Shown piece by piece: positions 39,905 through 49,898 of a stretch of DNA of 64,000 nt. Under the pieces are notes generated by a model. It saw only the letters and a program-made list of their open reading frames with translations, had not been told where the DNA came from and made no database searches. The translations under genes and the position numbers were made by a program. Each line of letters opens with the position of its first letter. Within the stretch, counting starts at the first letter, position 1. This DNA comes from Pimelobacter simplex (GTDB lineage: Bacteria > Actinomycetota > Actinomycetes > Propionibacteriales > Nocardioidaceae): NCBI RefSeq assembly GCF_900114845.1, contig NZ_FOUK01000002.1, positions 558,001 to 622,000 on the forward strand, in the 5' to 3' direction.

Positions 39905-42879
39905 ATCTCCAACCCCAGCTCGCGCGCCAGGAACCCCAGCCACTCGACGTCCTGCGCGACGATCACGTCGTGCCCGGTCGCGGCGCCGTGCCCGGCGTTC
40001 TCGAAGACGTGGACGAGCACCGGAGCGGTGCCCTGCTGGGCGGCCTGGAGGCGGGCGACGAGCTTGCGGGCGTGCCAGGGGCGGCAGCGGGGGTCGTTGG
40101 CGCCGGCCTGGACGTAGACGGCGGGGTAGTCGGCCGGGCGGACCAGCTCGTACGGCGAGCGGCCGATCATGCGGCGGACGTCGTCCGGGTCGTCGGGATC
40201 GCCCCAGGCCTTGCGGATCACGAAGTCGAGGTAGGGGTCGCGCATGCCGGCGACGAGGTCGAGCAGGGGCGCGCGCGGGAGCACCGCTCGCCACAGGTCG
40301 GGCCGCGTGGTGAGGGCGACCCCGCACATCAGGCCGCCGTCGGAGCCGCCGGTGACAGCGAGCCGGTCGGGCGTCGTCCGGCCGGTGGCGACGAGGTGCT
40401 CGGCGACGGCGACGAGGTCGTCGTCGCGGACGTGCTTGGTCGCGCGGTGGGCGGCGAGGTACCAGTCCCGGCCGAGCTCGCCGCCGCCGCGCAGGTAGGC
40501 CTGGACGAGCGTCCCGCCGGCGGCGACGAAGGCAGCGAGATCAGGTTGGTACGACGGCAGGGTGGGCACGTTGGCCGCGCCGTAGGCGCTGATGAGCACC
40601 GGCGCAGGAACAGCCGGGTCCGTTCCGGCCGGGCGGACGACGTGGAAGGGCACGAGCGCGCCGTCGGCCGCCGGTGCCTCGCCGGCCTCGACGGTCGCGT
40701 CGAGCGTGACCGCGGGTGCCAGCAGGGTCTCGGTGCCGGCAGTGCCCAGACGGTGCCGGTGCACGCCCCACGAGGTGGTGAGCGTGGAGAAGGCGAAGAG
40801 GTGCTCGGGTGCGGGCGCACCGACGGCCAGCCCGGTCAGGGCGAAGAAGGGCGCGGCGACCGCGCCGCGGCCGGGCAGGGGCACCTCGCCGACGGGGGTC
40901 CCGGCGCGGTCGAGGACGCGGATGCGGGCGAAGGTGCGGTCGAGCTCGCCGAGGTAGAGGTGCTCCCCCACCGGCGTCAGCGTGCGCAGCACGGTGGGGC
41001 CCTCGGGCACGAGCTCGGTCCAGGTCGCCGGATCGGAGGGGCTCGCGGCGTCGAGCGGGATCGCGACGACGCGGCCGCGCGCCGCGCCGACGTCGGTCAC
41101 CGCGACGTACCGGTCGTCCACGACGTGGCCGGCGACGGTGCCGGTGCAGCCGGTGACGAACGGGCGCCAGCCGCCGCCCTCCGGCGCGGTGAGGTCGCGC
41201 ACGGCCACGGGGACCGGGCTGCCCACGCGATGGCTGGCGACGAGCCAGCGTCCGTCCGGGGACGGCTGGACGAGCGTGTACTCGCGCGATCCCGTGGGGA
41301 CGGGCACCGGCTCGACAGTGGTCTGGCCGGTCGCGAGCGCGTGGTGGAAGGTCGCCTGCGTGAACTCCTCCGGCGTGCCGGTCAGCGCGAAGAACCAGAA
41401 GCCGCCGCTGTCCGCCTGCCACGAGACCCCGCCGGCCCACGCGCTGTGCACCACCTGCGGGGGCGCGGGCAGCCGCTCTCCCGAGGCGACGTCGACGAGC
41501 CGGATCGTGTTGTGCTCGCTGCCGTCGGTGCAGACGCCGATCGCGAGAATTCGCCCGTCCGGTGCGGGTGCCAGCCACGAGAGCACCTCGCCCTCCGCCA
41601 GCCTGAGCACGGGGTGTCCGGCGCCGAACGGCTCCTCGGCGACGACGACCGCGGCGCCGTCCGCGCGGAACCAGCGACCGGCGGCGTGCTTCGGCAGGTC
41701 GGGACGGGCGCCGGCGTCGTACCGCTCGACGAGGGCGCGCAGCGCGGCGCGGTCCTGGCCGCCGAGGATCGTGCCGGTCGCGATCTCGGCCTGGCGGCGC
41801 TGCCAGGCGTGGACCTCGTCGTCCTCGGCCTCCAGCCAGCGATACGGGTCCGGCACGGCGACGCCCGCCTGGGTGGCGACGACGTCGACCGTCCGCGTCG
41901 GCGGGTACGGCAGGGCGAGGTCGCGACGCAGCGCCTCGAAGGCGCCCGGCACCCGGTGCACCTCGCCCAGGTCGAGCACCAGGTCGAACGCACCGGCAGT
42001 CGGGTCGAGCGGCGCCGAGGGCACTCCTTCCTCGAGCGCGACGTCCCAGTCGAACGGCCGGGGCGAGCGGTCCGTGATCCGGACTGCGGGCCCCGACGCG
42101 AACGTCGTGCCGACCACGACGAGGTCGCGGTCGTGGTCGAGCTCGGCGGCGAGCAGCCCGCCGAGCGTCGGTACGCCGTCGAACGGCGTCCGCTGGACGT
42201 GACCGGCGTGCGCGCTGACCAGCACCCGCTCCTCGCGCTCCAGCACCCACCGCACGGTGGCGGCCATGAAGGCGTCCCGGTCGGTGTCGTCGGCGAACGC
42301 CAGCACCGACGCGGCCAGGCGCTCCGCCACCGGCTCCCCCAGTGCCCGGCCCCGGTCCGCGAGCGACCTCAGGTCGGCACGCAGCCGCTGCTGCTCGTCG
42401 TCGTCCAGGCCGGCGAGGCGGATCGCTGCCTCGACCCGGCCACCGAGGTCGGCACGGGCCATCAGCTCGGCGTCGCCGGGCTCCGGCGCGAGCCGTGCCA
42501 GGAGGGCGCGGACCGCCGGTCCCGGCGAGGTCGAGCCGCCGGGCACGTCCATGCCGTAGACCCGCAGACCGCCGCGCTCACGCATCCAGGTGAGCTGACG
42601 GTGCACCTCGGCCGCGTTGCCGAAGCCGTAGGAGATCGCGTCCCGGGCGACGTTGGCGACCGGGCCGGGCCCGCCGGCGACCCAGGCGTCGAGGTCGAGG
42701 CCCTCGGCGAAGCCGGACTCCAGCACCAGCGCGGTGAAGCCGTGCTGCTCCACGAGCATCCGGAACACCTGGTCCCGGAGCTCGTGGAGCTCGGCGACGT
42801 GGTGCGCCGCCTCGCCGAGCGCGACCACGCGCGCTCCCTCGGCGAGCGCGCGCAGCGCGCCCAGGTCGACGTTCGTCAT
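39901..42879 (-). CDS. Erythromycin-esterase-like / prolyl oligopeptidase fusion
   Basis: A 992-residue single ORF joining two enzyme families. Residues 1-335 resemble erythromycin esterase: LGEAAHHVAELHELRD and the HAGHVQRTPFDG region hold the catalytic-type Glu and His. Residues 345-990 are a prolyl oligopeptidase (S9A): a beta-propeller, then an alpha/beta hydrolase with Ser in GGSDGG (near 847), Asp in GANDPRC (near 930) and His in NAGHGAATG (near 965). The join lies in continuous coding sequence without a stop. It starts at the ATG at 42879 that overlaps the solute-binding-protein stop by one base. S9 enzymes cut short proline-containing peptides, which fits a peptide cluster. Confidence 0.85.
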   Translation of the reverse strand: MTNVDLGALRALAEGARVVALGEAAHHVAELHELRDQVFRMLVEQHGFTALVLESGFAEGLDLDAWVAGGPGPVANVARDAISYGFGNAAEVHRQLTWMRERGGLRVYGMDVPGGSTSPGPAVRALLARLAPEPGDAELMARADLGGRVEAAIRLAGLDDDEQQRLRADLRSLADRGRALGEPVAERLAASVLAFADDTDRDAFMAATVRWVLEREERVLVSAHAGHVQRTPFDGVPTLGGLLAAELDHDRDLVVVGTTFASGPAVRITDRSPRPFDWDVALEEGVPSAPLDPTAGAFDLVLDLGEVHRVPGAFEALRRDLALPYPPTRTVDVVATQAGVAVPDPYRWLEAEDDEVHAWQRRQAEIATGTILGGQDRAALRALVERYDAGARPDLPKHAAGRWFRADGAAVVVAEEPFGAGHPVLRLAEGEVLSWLAPAPDGRILAIGVCTDGSEHNTIRLVDVASGERLPAPPQVVHSAWAGGVSWQADSGGFWFFALTGTPEEFTQATFHHALATGQTTVEPVPVPTGSREYTLVQPSPDGRWLVASHRVGSPVPVAVRDLTAPEGGGWRPFVTGCTGTVAGHVVDDRYVAVTDVGAARGRVVAIPLDAASPSDPATWTELVPEGPTVLRTLTPVGEHLYLGELDRTFARIRVLDRAGTPVGEVPLPGRGAVAAPFFALTGLAVGAPAPEHLFAFSTLTTSWGVHRHRLGTAGTETLLAPAVTLDATVEAGEAPAADGALVPFHVVRPAGTDPAVPAPVLISAYGAANVPTLPSYQPDLAAFVAAGGTLVQAYLRGGGELGRDWYLAAHRATKHVRDDDLVAVAEHLVATGRTTPDRLAVTGGSDGGLMCGVALTTRPDLWRAVLPRAPLLDLVAGMRDPYLDFVIRKAWGDPDDPDDVRRMIGRSPYELVRPADYPAVYVQAGANDPRCRPWHARKLVARLQAAQQGTAPVLVHVFENAGHGAATGHDVIVAQDVEWLGFLARELGLEI

Positions 42880-44741
42880 CACTCGTGGAAGTACCACAGC
42901 TCCGGCGTGTACAGGAAGCTCAGCAGCGACTGGAACGACGACGGCGGCCCGGTCAGGGTGTCCTTCCAGACCACCAGCGTGTGCGGCGTCGGGAAGAAGA
43001 GCACCGGCAGGTCCTCGGAGATCGTGGTGATCTCGTCGGCCAGCACCGCCGGGTCCGCGCCGTACGTCGACTCGTCGATCAGCTTGTCGACGTCCTTGTT
43101 GGAGTAGGAGCCGAGGTTGAAGCTGCCCGTCGTGTTGAAGACGGTGTTGCTGCTCGGGTAGCCGGCGGCCAGGTAGAGCGGGCCGTAGTCCTGCATCGCC
43201 CACTCGTTCTTCTTCGCCGGGGCGAAGGAGTTGCCGTAGTTGGCGTACATGTAGTTGAGCGACTTCGTGATCGCCTTGATCTCGATGCCGATCTTCTTGG
43301 CCTCGGAGACGAAGGCGACGTCGCGGGCACCGACGTACGCCGGCGTGTTGGCCGAGGCGATGGTGAAGCTGATCCCCTGTCCCTTCGTGATCCCCGCGCC
43401 GCACTGGTCCGCGCCGGTGCCGGGGTTCGCGCAGGTCGTCCTGCCCCCTTCGTCGACCTTCCAGCCGTGGTCGGTCAGCAGCTTGGCGGCCGCTGCGGGG
43501 TCGTACGGGTAGGGGGCCTCGTCGCCGAACGCCGGCGGGTACGGCGAGTCCGCGCCGCCGGTGCTGTAGTTCTCGGAGGCCGCACCGTTGTAGATGCCGC
43601 GGCTCGCGACGTACCCCTTCTGGTCGATGAGGTGCTGCAGGGCCTGCCGCACGTACGGCTGCGCGATGACCTTGTCGAATCCGTCGGCCGTGTTCTCGAA
43701 GTTGATCGTCAGCGCGTCGAAGCGGGCCGGGGCGGGTGCGCCGTAGACGTGGTAGCCGTCCTTCTTGAGCTTGTCGATCTCGGTGACGAAGCTCGAGTCG
43801 AGCGTGCCGACCGTGAGCGTCCCGGCCTTGTACTGGTTGAGCACCGCGGCGGCGGACGTGAACGCCTTGAAGTCGACCTGGTCGAGCCGGGAGTCACCCG
43901 GGCCGCTGTAGTCGCGGTTGGGCACCAGCGAGAACGAGCCCGTGGTGGAGTCGAAGCTCTTCAGCTTGTAGGGGCCGTTGACGACCTGCCACAGCGGGTT
44001 CGTGGCGAAGCTCGACTGGTCCTCGGACTGCTTGGTCAGGTAGCGGTAGATCGCCGCGGCGTTCTCGGGGTCGGTGAAGTCGAGCCGCGGGCCGCCGTCC
44101 TTGGCGATCGCCCAGTCCTGCGAGGGCATCACGTAGAGAAGCGCGAGCATGGAGAGCAGGTACGACTCGTTGTACGCCTTCTCCAGGTGCAGCGTGACGG
44201 TGTCGTCCGCGGCGGCCTCGGCGGTGACGCCGTCGGGGAACTGCCCGGGCGTGTAGAAGCTCCAGTTGCCGGGGCTCTCGGCCAGTGCGGCCTTGAGCAG
44301 GTCGAGCGAGAACACGACGTCGTCCGCGGTCACCGGGTTGCCGTTGGACCACTGGTAGTCCTTGAGCTTGATGGTGACGGTCTTGCGGTCGGCGCTGGTC
44401 TCCGGCAGCTCGGCCATGCTCAGGTCCTTGTCGACGACCTGGTCGCCGGCGCCGCTGGGCCGGTAGAGCGCCCGCCACAGCAGGCCGCGGGCGATGACCG
44501 TGCCGTTGGCCGCGGCCGGCGGGTACGGGTAGATGTAGTTCGGGCTCAGCCCCGGCGTCAGCGCGACCGTGATCGTGCCGCCGTCCTTGGGCTTGCCTGC
44601 CTCGTCGGGAATGGCGCTGTACTTCTTGGCGACGTCCTTCGTCGATGCTCCGCCTCCGGAGCATCCCGAGACGAGGAGGGCGACCACCGCGACGAGCGCC
44701 ACGCCGAGGCGGCCGCGGCGCGGTCCGGGCAGGTGGTTCAT
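42879..44741 (-). CDS. Peptide ABC transporter substrate-binding lipoprotein
   Basis: A 620-residue extracytoplasmic solute-binding protein, family 5 (DppA/OppA-like). The signal sequence has a lipobox LVSGC with Cys27 as the lipid anchor. The mature protein starts with GGTITVALTPGLSPNYIYPYPP, typical of peptide binders, and the rest is a large Venus-flytrap fold with a long C-terminal domain. It heads the - strand set with permeases and ATPase upstream in the transcript order (46712-48781, 45760-46710, 44876-45763) and is followed by the peptidase fusion. The ligand size is not determined. Confidence 0.92.
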   Translation of the reverse strand: MNHLPGPRRGRLGVALVAVVALLVSGCSGGGASTKDVAKKYSAIPDEAGKPKDGGTITVALTPGLSPNYIYPYPPAAANGTVIARGLLWRALYRPSGAGDQVVDKDLSMAELPETSADRKTVTIKLKDYQWSNGNPVTADDVVFSLDLLKAALAESPGNWSFYTPGQFPDGVTAEAAADDTVTLHLEKAYNESYLLSMLALLYVMPSQDWAIAKDGGPRLDFTDPENAAAIYRYLTKQSEDQSSFATNPLWQVVNGPYKLKSFDSTTGSFSLVPNRDYSGPGDSRLDQVDFKAFTSAAAVLNQYKAGTLTVGTLDSSFVTEIDKLKKDGYHVYGAPAPARFDALTINFENTADGFDKVIAQPYVRQALQHLIDQKGYVASRGIYNGAASENYSTGGADSPYPPAFGDEAPYPYDPAAAAKLLTDHGWKVDEGGRTTCANPGTGADQCGAGITKGQGISFTIASANTPAYVGARDVAFVSEAKKIGIEIKAITKSLNYMYANYGNSFAPAKKNEWAMQDYGPLYLAAGYPSSNTVFNTTGSFNLGSYSNKDVDKLIDESTYGADPAVLADEITTISEDLPVLFFPTPHTLVVWKDTLTGPPSSFQSLLSFLYTPELWYFHE

Positions 44742-44875
44742 GTCGGGCTCCTAGTGCTGGTGGGTGGTGCGTCGAAGATGCAGCAGGAGCTGCGGGCCTG
44801 GTTCGTCCGGCCCGACGATTCCTGGCGAGCACGTCGGTCGGGCCGGACAGGGGCCGCCCGCGGACGGGTCATGGC

Positions 44876-45763
44876 CTAGTCGGCCTTGCGCCCCACGGCG
44901 TCGCGCAGGGCGTCGGCGAGCAGGTTGAGGGCGAGGACGGTGAGGATGATGCAGCCGCCGACGGGGTAGATCAGCCACCAGTAGTCGGCGGAGATGTAGG
45001 TGACCCCGCTGGCGAGCTGGCTCCCCCAGTCGGTCGTCGGGTAGGTCAGGCCGAAGCCGAGGAAGCCCAGCGCGGCGACGACGAGGACGGCGTCGGCCAC
45101 CTGGAAGGTGATGTTGACGATGATCACGCCCATGGCGTTGGGGATCAGGTGGGTCAGGATGATCCGGCGGCGCGAGGCGCCCATCACCTTGGCGGCCAGG
45201 ACGTACTCTCGCACCCGCAAGGTGAGCACTTCGCCGCGCACGAGCCGGGCCGAGATCAGCCACGAGAAGGCGCCGATGACGAGCGCCAGGGTCCAGGCGT
45301 TGGCGTGGAAGCGCGCGGAGAGGATGAGCACGAAGAACAGGAACGGCACCGACAGCAGGACGTCGACCAGGCGCATCATGAAGCCGTCGACCACGCCGCC
45401 CGCGAGGCCGGCCACGGCGCCGTACAGGGTGCCGATGGTGGTGGCGAAGAGTGCGGCCAGGAGGCCGATCTGGAGCGACACCTGGCCGCCGGCCATCAGC
45501 CTGCCGAGCACGTCGAAGCCGTTGGTGTCGGTGCCGAGCGGGTGCCCGGGGCCGGGCGGCAGCGCGGCGTCGAGCAGGTTGACGTCGGTCTGGTTGGTCT
45601 TCCAGAACACCGGGCCCAGGTAGCAGAACGCCACGATGAGCAGCAGCAGCCCGAACCCGACCAGGCCGAGCGGGTGGTGCCGGAACCGGCGCAGCACCGT
45701 GCGCAGGGACGTCGGCGTCGGGAGGGTGGCGGGCGGGTCGCCCGCGTTGTCGACGGCGGTCAT
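44876..45763 (-). CDS. Peptide ABC transporter permease, DppC-like
   Basis: A 295-residue membrane protein with six membrane segments and the binding-protein-dependent transport signature near residue 195 (EYVLAAKVMGASRRRIILTH, the EAA loop). Its N-terminal segment (HHPLGLVGFGLLLLIVAF) and periplasmic PPGPGHPLGTDTNGFDVLGR are typical of DppC/OppC. The ATG at 45763 overlaps the stop of the DppB-like gene, so the two permeases are made together. Confidence 0.9.
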   Translation of the reverse strand: MTAVDNAGDPPATLPTPTSLRTVLRRFRHHPLGLVGFGLLLLIVAFCYLGPVFWKTNQTDVNLLDAALPPGPGHPLGTDTNGFDVLGRLMAGGQVSLQIGLLAALFATTIGTLYGAVAGLAGGVVDGFMMRLVDVLLSVPFLFFVLILSARFHANAWTLALVIGAFSWLISARLVRGEVLTLRVREYVLAAKVMGASRRRIILTHLIPNAMGVIIVNITFQVADAVLVVAALGFLGFGLTYPTTDWGSQLASGVTYISADYWWLIYPVGGCIILTVLALNLLADALRDAVGRKAD

Positions 45764-46710
45764 GAGGCGAGCTCGATCCTGCGGTCGGCGAGGGCGACCG
45801 CGATGTCGGCGACGAAGTTGCCGACGACGGTGAGCACACCGCCGATCAGCGTGTAGGCCAGCAGCACGGGGTAGTCCTCGCGCTGCAGGCTGTTGAGGAA
45901 GAGCAGCCCGAGCCCGGAGTAGTTGAACAGCGACTCCACGATCAGGTTGCCCGCCAGCAGGGCCGGGATCATCGTGCCCACGAGCGTGATCACCGGCAGG
46001 CAGGCGTTGCGCAGCAGGTGCCGGGTGACGACCAGCCGCTCGGGCAGGCCCTTGGCACGCGCGACCCGGATGTAGTCCTGGCCGAGCTGGTCGAGCGCCG
46101 ACGAGCGCTGGTACTGGCTGAAGATCGCGATGCTCGTGGCGGCGATCGTGATCACCGGCAGCGCCATCGAGCGCGGATCGGTGAAGACGACCCACGGCGA
46201 GTGCGACTGCGAGGCCTCGGCCGGGAACAGGTCGAGCTGCTGGCTGAACACCGCGATCAGCACCAGGCCGAGCAGGAAGGCGGGCGTCGCGTAGAGGACG
46301 TACGCCAGGCCGGTCGCGACCCGGTCGACCACGCTGTTGCGGCGCACCGCCTGCAGCACGCCCAGCGGGATCGCGACGAGGAGCGCCAGGACCAGACCCG
46401 CCAGCGAGAGCATCGCGCTGCGTCCGGCGTTCTGCTGGAGCAGCGTGCCGACGCTCTCGTTGAGCTTGTACGAGCGGCCGAGGTCGCCCTGGAGCAGCTG
46501 GCCGAGGTAGCTGACGTACTGCACGACCACGGGCCGGTCGAAGCCGTGGCGCTGGTTGAAGTCGGCGACGGCCTCGGGCGAGGCACGCTGGCCGAGCACG
46601 ACGCGGCCCGGGCTGTCGGAGACCACGTGCAGCAGGAAGAAGACGACGGCGGAGATGCCGAGCAGCACCAGGACCGAGACGGCGAGCCTCCGGAGGACGT
46701 ACCAGGCCAT
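45760..46710 (-). CDS. Peptide ABC transporter permease, DppB-like
   Basis: A 316-residue permease with six membrane segments. It starts with the family pattern MAWYVLRRLAVSVLVLLGIS and has the periplasmic sequence NQRHGFDRPVVVQYVSYL common in DppB/OppB. The cytoplasmic EAA loop is DYIRVARAKGLPERLVVTRH. It pairs with the DppC-like protein downstream; the ATPase gene upstream ends one base before it. Confidence 0.9.
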   Translation of the reverse strand: MAWYVLRRLAVSVLVLLGISAVVFFLLHVVSDSPGRVVLGQRASPEAVADFNQRHGFDRPVVVQYVSYLGQLLQGDLGRSYKLNESVGTLLQQNAGRSAMLSLAGLVLALLVAIPLGVLQAVRRNSVVDRVATGLAYVLYATPAFLLGLVLIAVFSQQLDLFPAEASQSHSPWVVFTDPRSMALPVITIAATSIAIFSQYQRSSALDQLGQDYIRVARAKGLPERLVVTRHLLRNACLPVITLVGTMIPALLAGNLIVESLFNYSGLGLLFLNSLQREDYPVLLAYTLIGGVLTVVGNFVADIAVALADRRIELAS

Positions 46711-46711
46711 G

Positions 46712-48781
46712 TCAGCGGGCTCCTTCCTTGGTCTGGAGGGGGAAGTGGCAGGCGACCTGGTGGGTGGGCGAGACCGGTTCGAGGACCGGCTCGACCTCGG
46801 CGCACAGGTCGGTGGCGAGCGGGCAGCGGGTGCGGAAGCGGCAGCCGCTCGGCGGGTCGATGGGGCTGGGCAGCTCGCCGTGGATCCGCGGGACGCGGTC
46901 GGCCTCGGCAGGCCCCTCCTCGCCAGGTACGGCGGCGAGGAGCCCCGCCGTGTAGGGGTGCGCCGGTGCGGCGTACACCTCCTCGGCGGCGCCGGACTCG
47001 ACCAGCTTGCCGAGGTACATGACGCCGACCCGGTCGGACAGGTAGCGGACGACGGCGAGGTCGTGGGAGATGACGATGCTGCTGAGCCCGCGCTCGCGCT
47101 GGATCCGGCGCATCAGGTTGAGCACCTGCGAGCGGATCGAGACGTCGAGCGCGCTGACCGGCTCGTCGGCGACGAGCACCGACGGGTCGAGGGCGAGCGC
47201 CCGGGCCAGGCCCACGCGCTGGCGCTGGCCGCCGGACAGCTCGTGCGGGAAGCGCTCGAGCACCGAGCCGGGCAGCCCCACGTCGTCGAGCAGGTCGCGG
47301 GCGCGCGCCGTGCGCTCGGCCCGGGTGCCGATCCCCTGGATGGCGAGCGGCTCGCGCAGGATCGCGCCGATGCGCATGCGCGGGTCGAGCGCGGCGCTGG
47401 AGTCCTGGAACATCATCTGCAGCCGGGCCCGCCGCTCGCCCAGCTCGCGGCCGCGCAGGGCGGACACCGCGACGCCGTCGAACACGACCTCGCCGGAGGT
47501 CGGGCGGTCGAGAGCGACGAGCATCCGGCCCAGCGTGGACTTGCCGCAGCCGGACTCCCCCACCAGGCCGAAGGTCTCGCCGGGCGCGACGTCGAAGCTG
47601 ACCCCGGAGACCGCCTTGACGGTGCGCCGGCCGCCGAACCAGCCGTCGCTGCCGGCGGGGTACTCACGGCGCAGGTCGACCACCCGCAGCCGCGGTGCGG
47701 CGGAGGTCTCGTCCACGGCGGCGGGACGCTCGGCGAGCCGGGCCGGCGTCCGCTCGACCGGGCCGTCGGCGGGGTGCCAGCAGGCGAAGGCGTGCGCGGG
47801 CTCGGCCCCGTCGGCGACCAGCGGCGGCTGCTCGGCCCGGCAGCGGTCGGTGGCGGCGGCGCAGCGCGGGGCGAAGCCGCAGCCGACGTCGTGCACGCTG
47901 AGGTCGGGCGGCGCGCCGCCGATGCTGTAGAGCTCCTCGCCGCGGTCGTGGGTCAGCGACGGGATGGAGGCGAGCAGGGCCTGGGTGTAGCGGTGCCGGG
48001 TCCGCTCGAAGAGGGCCGGCGTGGGGCCGGTCTCGGCCAGCCGGCCGGCGTACATGACGCCGACGCGGTCGGCGTGCCGGGAGATCACCCCCATGTCGTG
48101 GGTGACCAGGATCATCGCCATGCCGAGGCGGGCGCGCAGGTCGTCGAGCAGGTCGAGGATCTCGGCTTGGATGGTGACGTCGAGCGCGGTCGTCGGCTCG
48201 TCGGCGATGACCACCTTCGGCTGGCAGACCAGTGCCATCGCGATCATCACCCGCTGGCGCATCCCGCCGGAGAGCTGGTGGGGGTGGTCGTCCATCCGCT
48301 CGGAGGGGCGCGGGATGCCGACCAGCGCGAGCATCTCCTCGGCACGCCGGCGGGCCTCGCGCCGGGACAGGCCCTCGTGCAGCCGCACCGGCTCGGCGAC
48401 CTGGTCGCCGATCCGGCGGGTCGGGTTGAGCGAGGTGAGCGAGTCCTGGAAGACCATGGCGATGTCGTTGCCGCGCAGGCCGCGGTAGCGCGCAGGCGGG
48501 AGGCCGACCAGCTCGGTGTCGCCGAACGTGATCGAGCCGCCGGTGATCCGGCCGCCGGCGGGCAGCATCCCCATGATCGCCAGGCCGGTCATCGACTTGC
48601 CCGAGCCGGTCTCGCCGACGATGCCGAGCGTCTCGCCGCGGTGCAGCACGAGGTCCACCCCGGAGACCGGGCGGACGACGCGGTCTCCGCGACGGATCTC
48701 GACCGACAGGTCGCTCACGGTCAGCACCCGCTCGGTCGCGGGGGCGGGGGCGATGCTCACCACGCTGCTCTCCAGGGCCAC
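46712..48781 (-). CDS. Peptide ABC transporter double ATPase
   Basis: A 689-residue protein with two nucleotide-binding domains joined in one chain, the DppD-DppF-like fusion seen in many actinomycetes. Half 1 has Walker A GETGSGKS, signature LSGGMRQRV and Walker B VVIADEPTTALD; half 2 has GESGCGKS, LSGGQRQRV and VLVADEPVSALD. Each half ends with the oligopeptide-transport C-terminal region, with cysteines (CGFAPRCAAATDRC and CRFRTRCPLATDLC) that in this family may bind an Fe-S cluster. It is the first transport gene in the - strand transcript. GTG start at 48781. Confidence 0.92.
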   Translation of the reverse strand: MALESSVVSIAPAPATERVLTVSDLSVEIRRGDRVVRPVSGVDLVLHRGETLGIVGETGSGKSMTGLAIMGMLPAGGRITGGSITFGDTELVGLPPARYRGLRGNDIAMVFQDSLTSLNPTRRIGDQVAEPVRLHEGLSRREARRRAEEMLALVGIPRPSERMDDHPHQLSGGMRQRVMIAMALVCQPKVVIADEPTTALDVTIQAEILDLLDDLRARLGMAMILVTHDMGVISRHADRVGVMYAGRLAETGPTPALFERTRHRYTQALLASIPSLTHDRGEELYSIGGAPPDLSVHDVGCGFAPRCAAATDRCRAEQPPLVADGAEPAHAFACWHPADGPVERTPARLAERPAAVDETSAAPRLRVVDLRREYPAGSDGWFGGRRTVKAVSGVSFDVAPGETFGLVGESGCGKSTLGRMLVALDRPTSGEVVFDGVAVSALRGRELGERRARLQMMFQDSSAALDPRMRIGAILREPLAIQGIGTRAERTARARDLLDDVGLPGSVLERFPHELSGGQRQRVGLARALALDPSVLVADEPVSALDVSIRSQVLNLMRRIQRERGLSSIVISHDLAVVRYLSDRVGVMYLGKLVESGAAEEVYAAPAHPYTAGLLAAVPGEEGPAEADRVPRIHGELPSPIDPPSGCRFRTRCPLATDLCAEVEPVLEPVSPTHQVACHFPLQTKEGAR

Positions 48782-48869
48782 GGCACGATGGTGCGACGCG
48801 CGTCACCCGCGATGTTGGTGCAGCCCGCCCGACCTGGGGGGTGCGGTTCGTCGGCGAGGACGAAGGCGC

Positions 48870-49898
48870 TCATGCGCGGCGGCCGAGCTCGGCCGTGTAG
48901 AGCCGCCGGACGTTCGCCCCGAGGACGGCGACCACGTCGTCCTCCGCCCAGCCGCGGCCCAGCAGCGCGTCGGTGAGCAGCGGCAGCCCGGCCGGCCCCT
49001 CGAGGCCCGGCAGGTAGGCGTCGGCGGGCACGCCCTCGACCGTCTCGGGCTCGCAGCAGGGCGGCGTGGTGTCGGCGAGGACCTCCTGGAGGAAGTCCGG
49101 GCCGAGCCCGACGTGCGCCACGCCCATCACGCCCACGAGGTGCTCCAGGTGGTCGACCAGGCGGTCGATCGAGTAGTCCGAGGCGTGCAGGAAGGGCGCG
49201 AAGAAGTTGGCGCACACCACCCCGCCGCCGGCCGCGATCGCGCGCAGCTGGTCGTCGCTGAGGTTGCGGTGGTGGTCGAACAGCGCCCGGGCCGACGAGT
49301 GGGTCGCGATCACCGGGCGGGTGGCGAGCTCCAGGACGTGCTCCACGCCGGCGATCCCGAGGTGGCTGACGTCGTAGAGCAGGCCGAGACGCTCCATCTC
49401 GGCGACGGCGGCGGCGCCCGGCTTGGTCAGCCGGCCGCCGGTCTGGTCCTCGCCGCTGCCGTCGGCGAGCGCGGTGCGGCCGAAGTGGGCGAGCGAGGCG
49501 ACCCGCACCCCGAGCCGGAAGAGCGTGTGCAGCAGCTCGACGTCCTCCCCCACGCCGGGGGCGCTCTCCAGGGCCAGCACGAGCGCGATCCTGCCGCCGG
49601 CGAGGGCCTCGTCGATCTCGGCACCGTCGCGGCAGAGGGCGACCGCGTCGGCATTGCCCTCGGCGATCCGGTGCGCGGCCTCGACCATCCGGAGGGTCCG
49701 CCGCAGCGCGCCCTCGGGCCGGTAGGCGTCCTCGACGAAGACCGGCAGCGTCTGCAGGTCGACCCCGCCCGCGCGCAGCTGCGGCAGCCACCGGTCGCGG
49801 AAGTAGCCGGCCCAGCGCTCGACCGGCCGCGCGACGACGGCGCAGAGCAGGTCGTTGTGGGTGTCGGCGACGACGGCGCGGCGGTGCAGCTCGTTCAC
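48870..49898 (-). CDS. Membrane-dipeptidase-type dipeptidase (M19)
   Basis: A 342-residue zinc dipeptidase of the renal dipeptidase family. The first metal ligands are in DTHNDLL (His14, Asp16), the bridging Glu in LALESAPGVGE, and histidines follow in DVSHLG and ATHSSARA. Family members cleave dipeptides, including those with a C-terminal D-amino acid, and have been found next to D-amino-acid racemase genes. The GTG start at 49898 overlaps the upstream serine hydrolase by four bases, so the pair is coupled to the transporter as a peptide-processing set. Confidence 0.9.
   Translation of the reverse strand: MNELHRRAVVADTHNDLLCAVVARPVERWAGYFRDRWLPQLRAGGVDLQTLPVFVEDAYRPEGALRRTLRMVEAAHRIAEGNADAVALCRDGAEIDEALAGGRIALVLALESAPGVGEDVELLHTLFRLGVRVASLAHFGRTALADGSGEDQTGGRLTKPGAAAVAEMERLGLLYDVSHLGIAGVEHVLELATRPVIATHSSARALFDHHRNLSDDQLRAIAAGGGVVCANFFAPFLHASDYSIDRLVDHLEHLVGVMGVAHVGLGPDFLQEVLADTTPPCCEPETVEGVPADAYLPGLEGPAGLPLLTDALLGRGWAEDDVVAVLGANVRRLYTAELGRRA

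Noticed and set aside
39970..43107. Antisense ORF of 1045 aa opposite the peptidase fusion
   Set aside because: Arg/Gly/Ala-rich shadow; the fusion shows catalytic motifs in its own frame.
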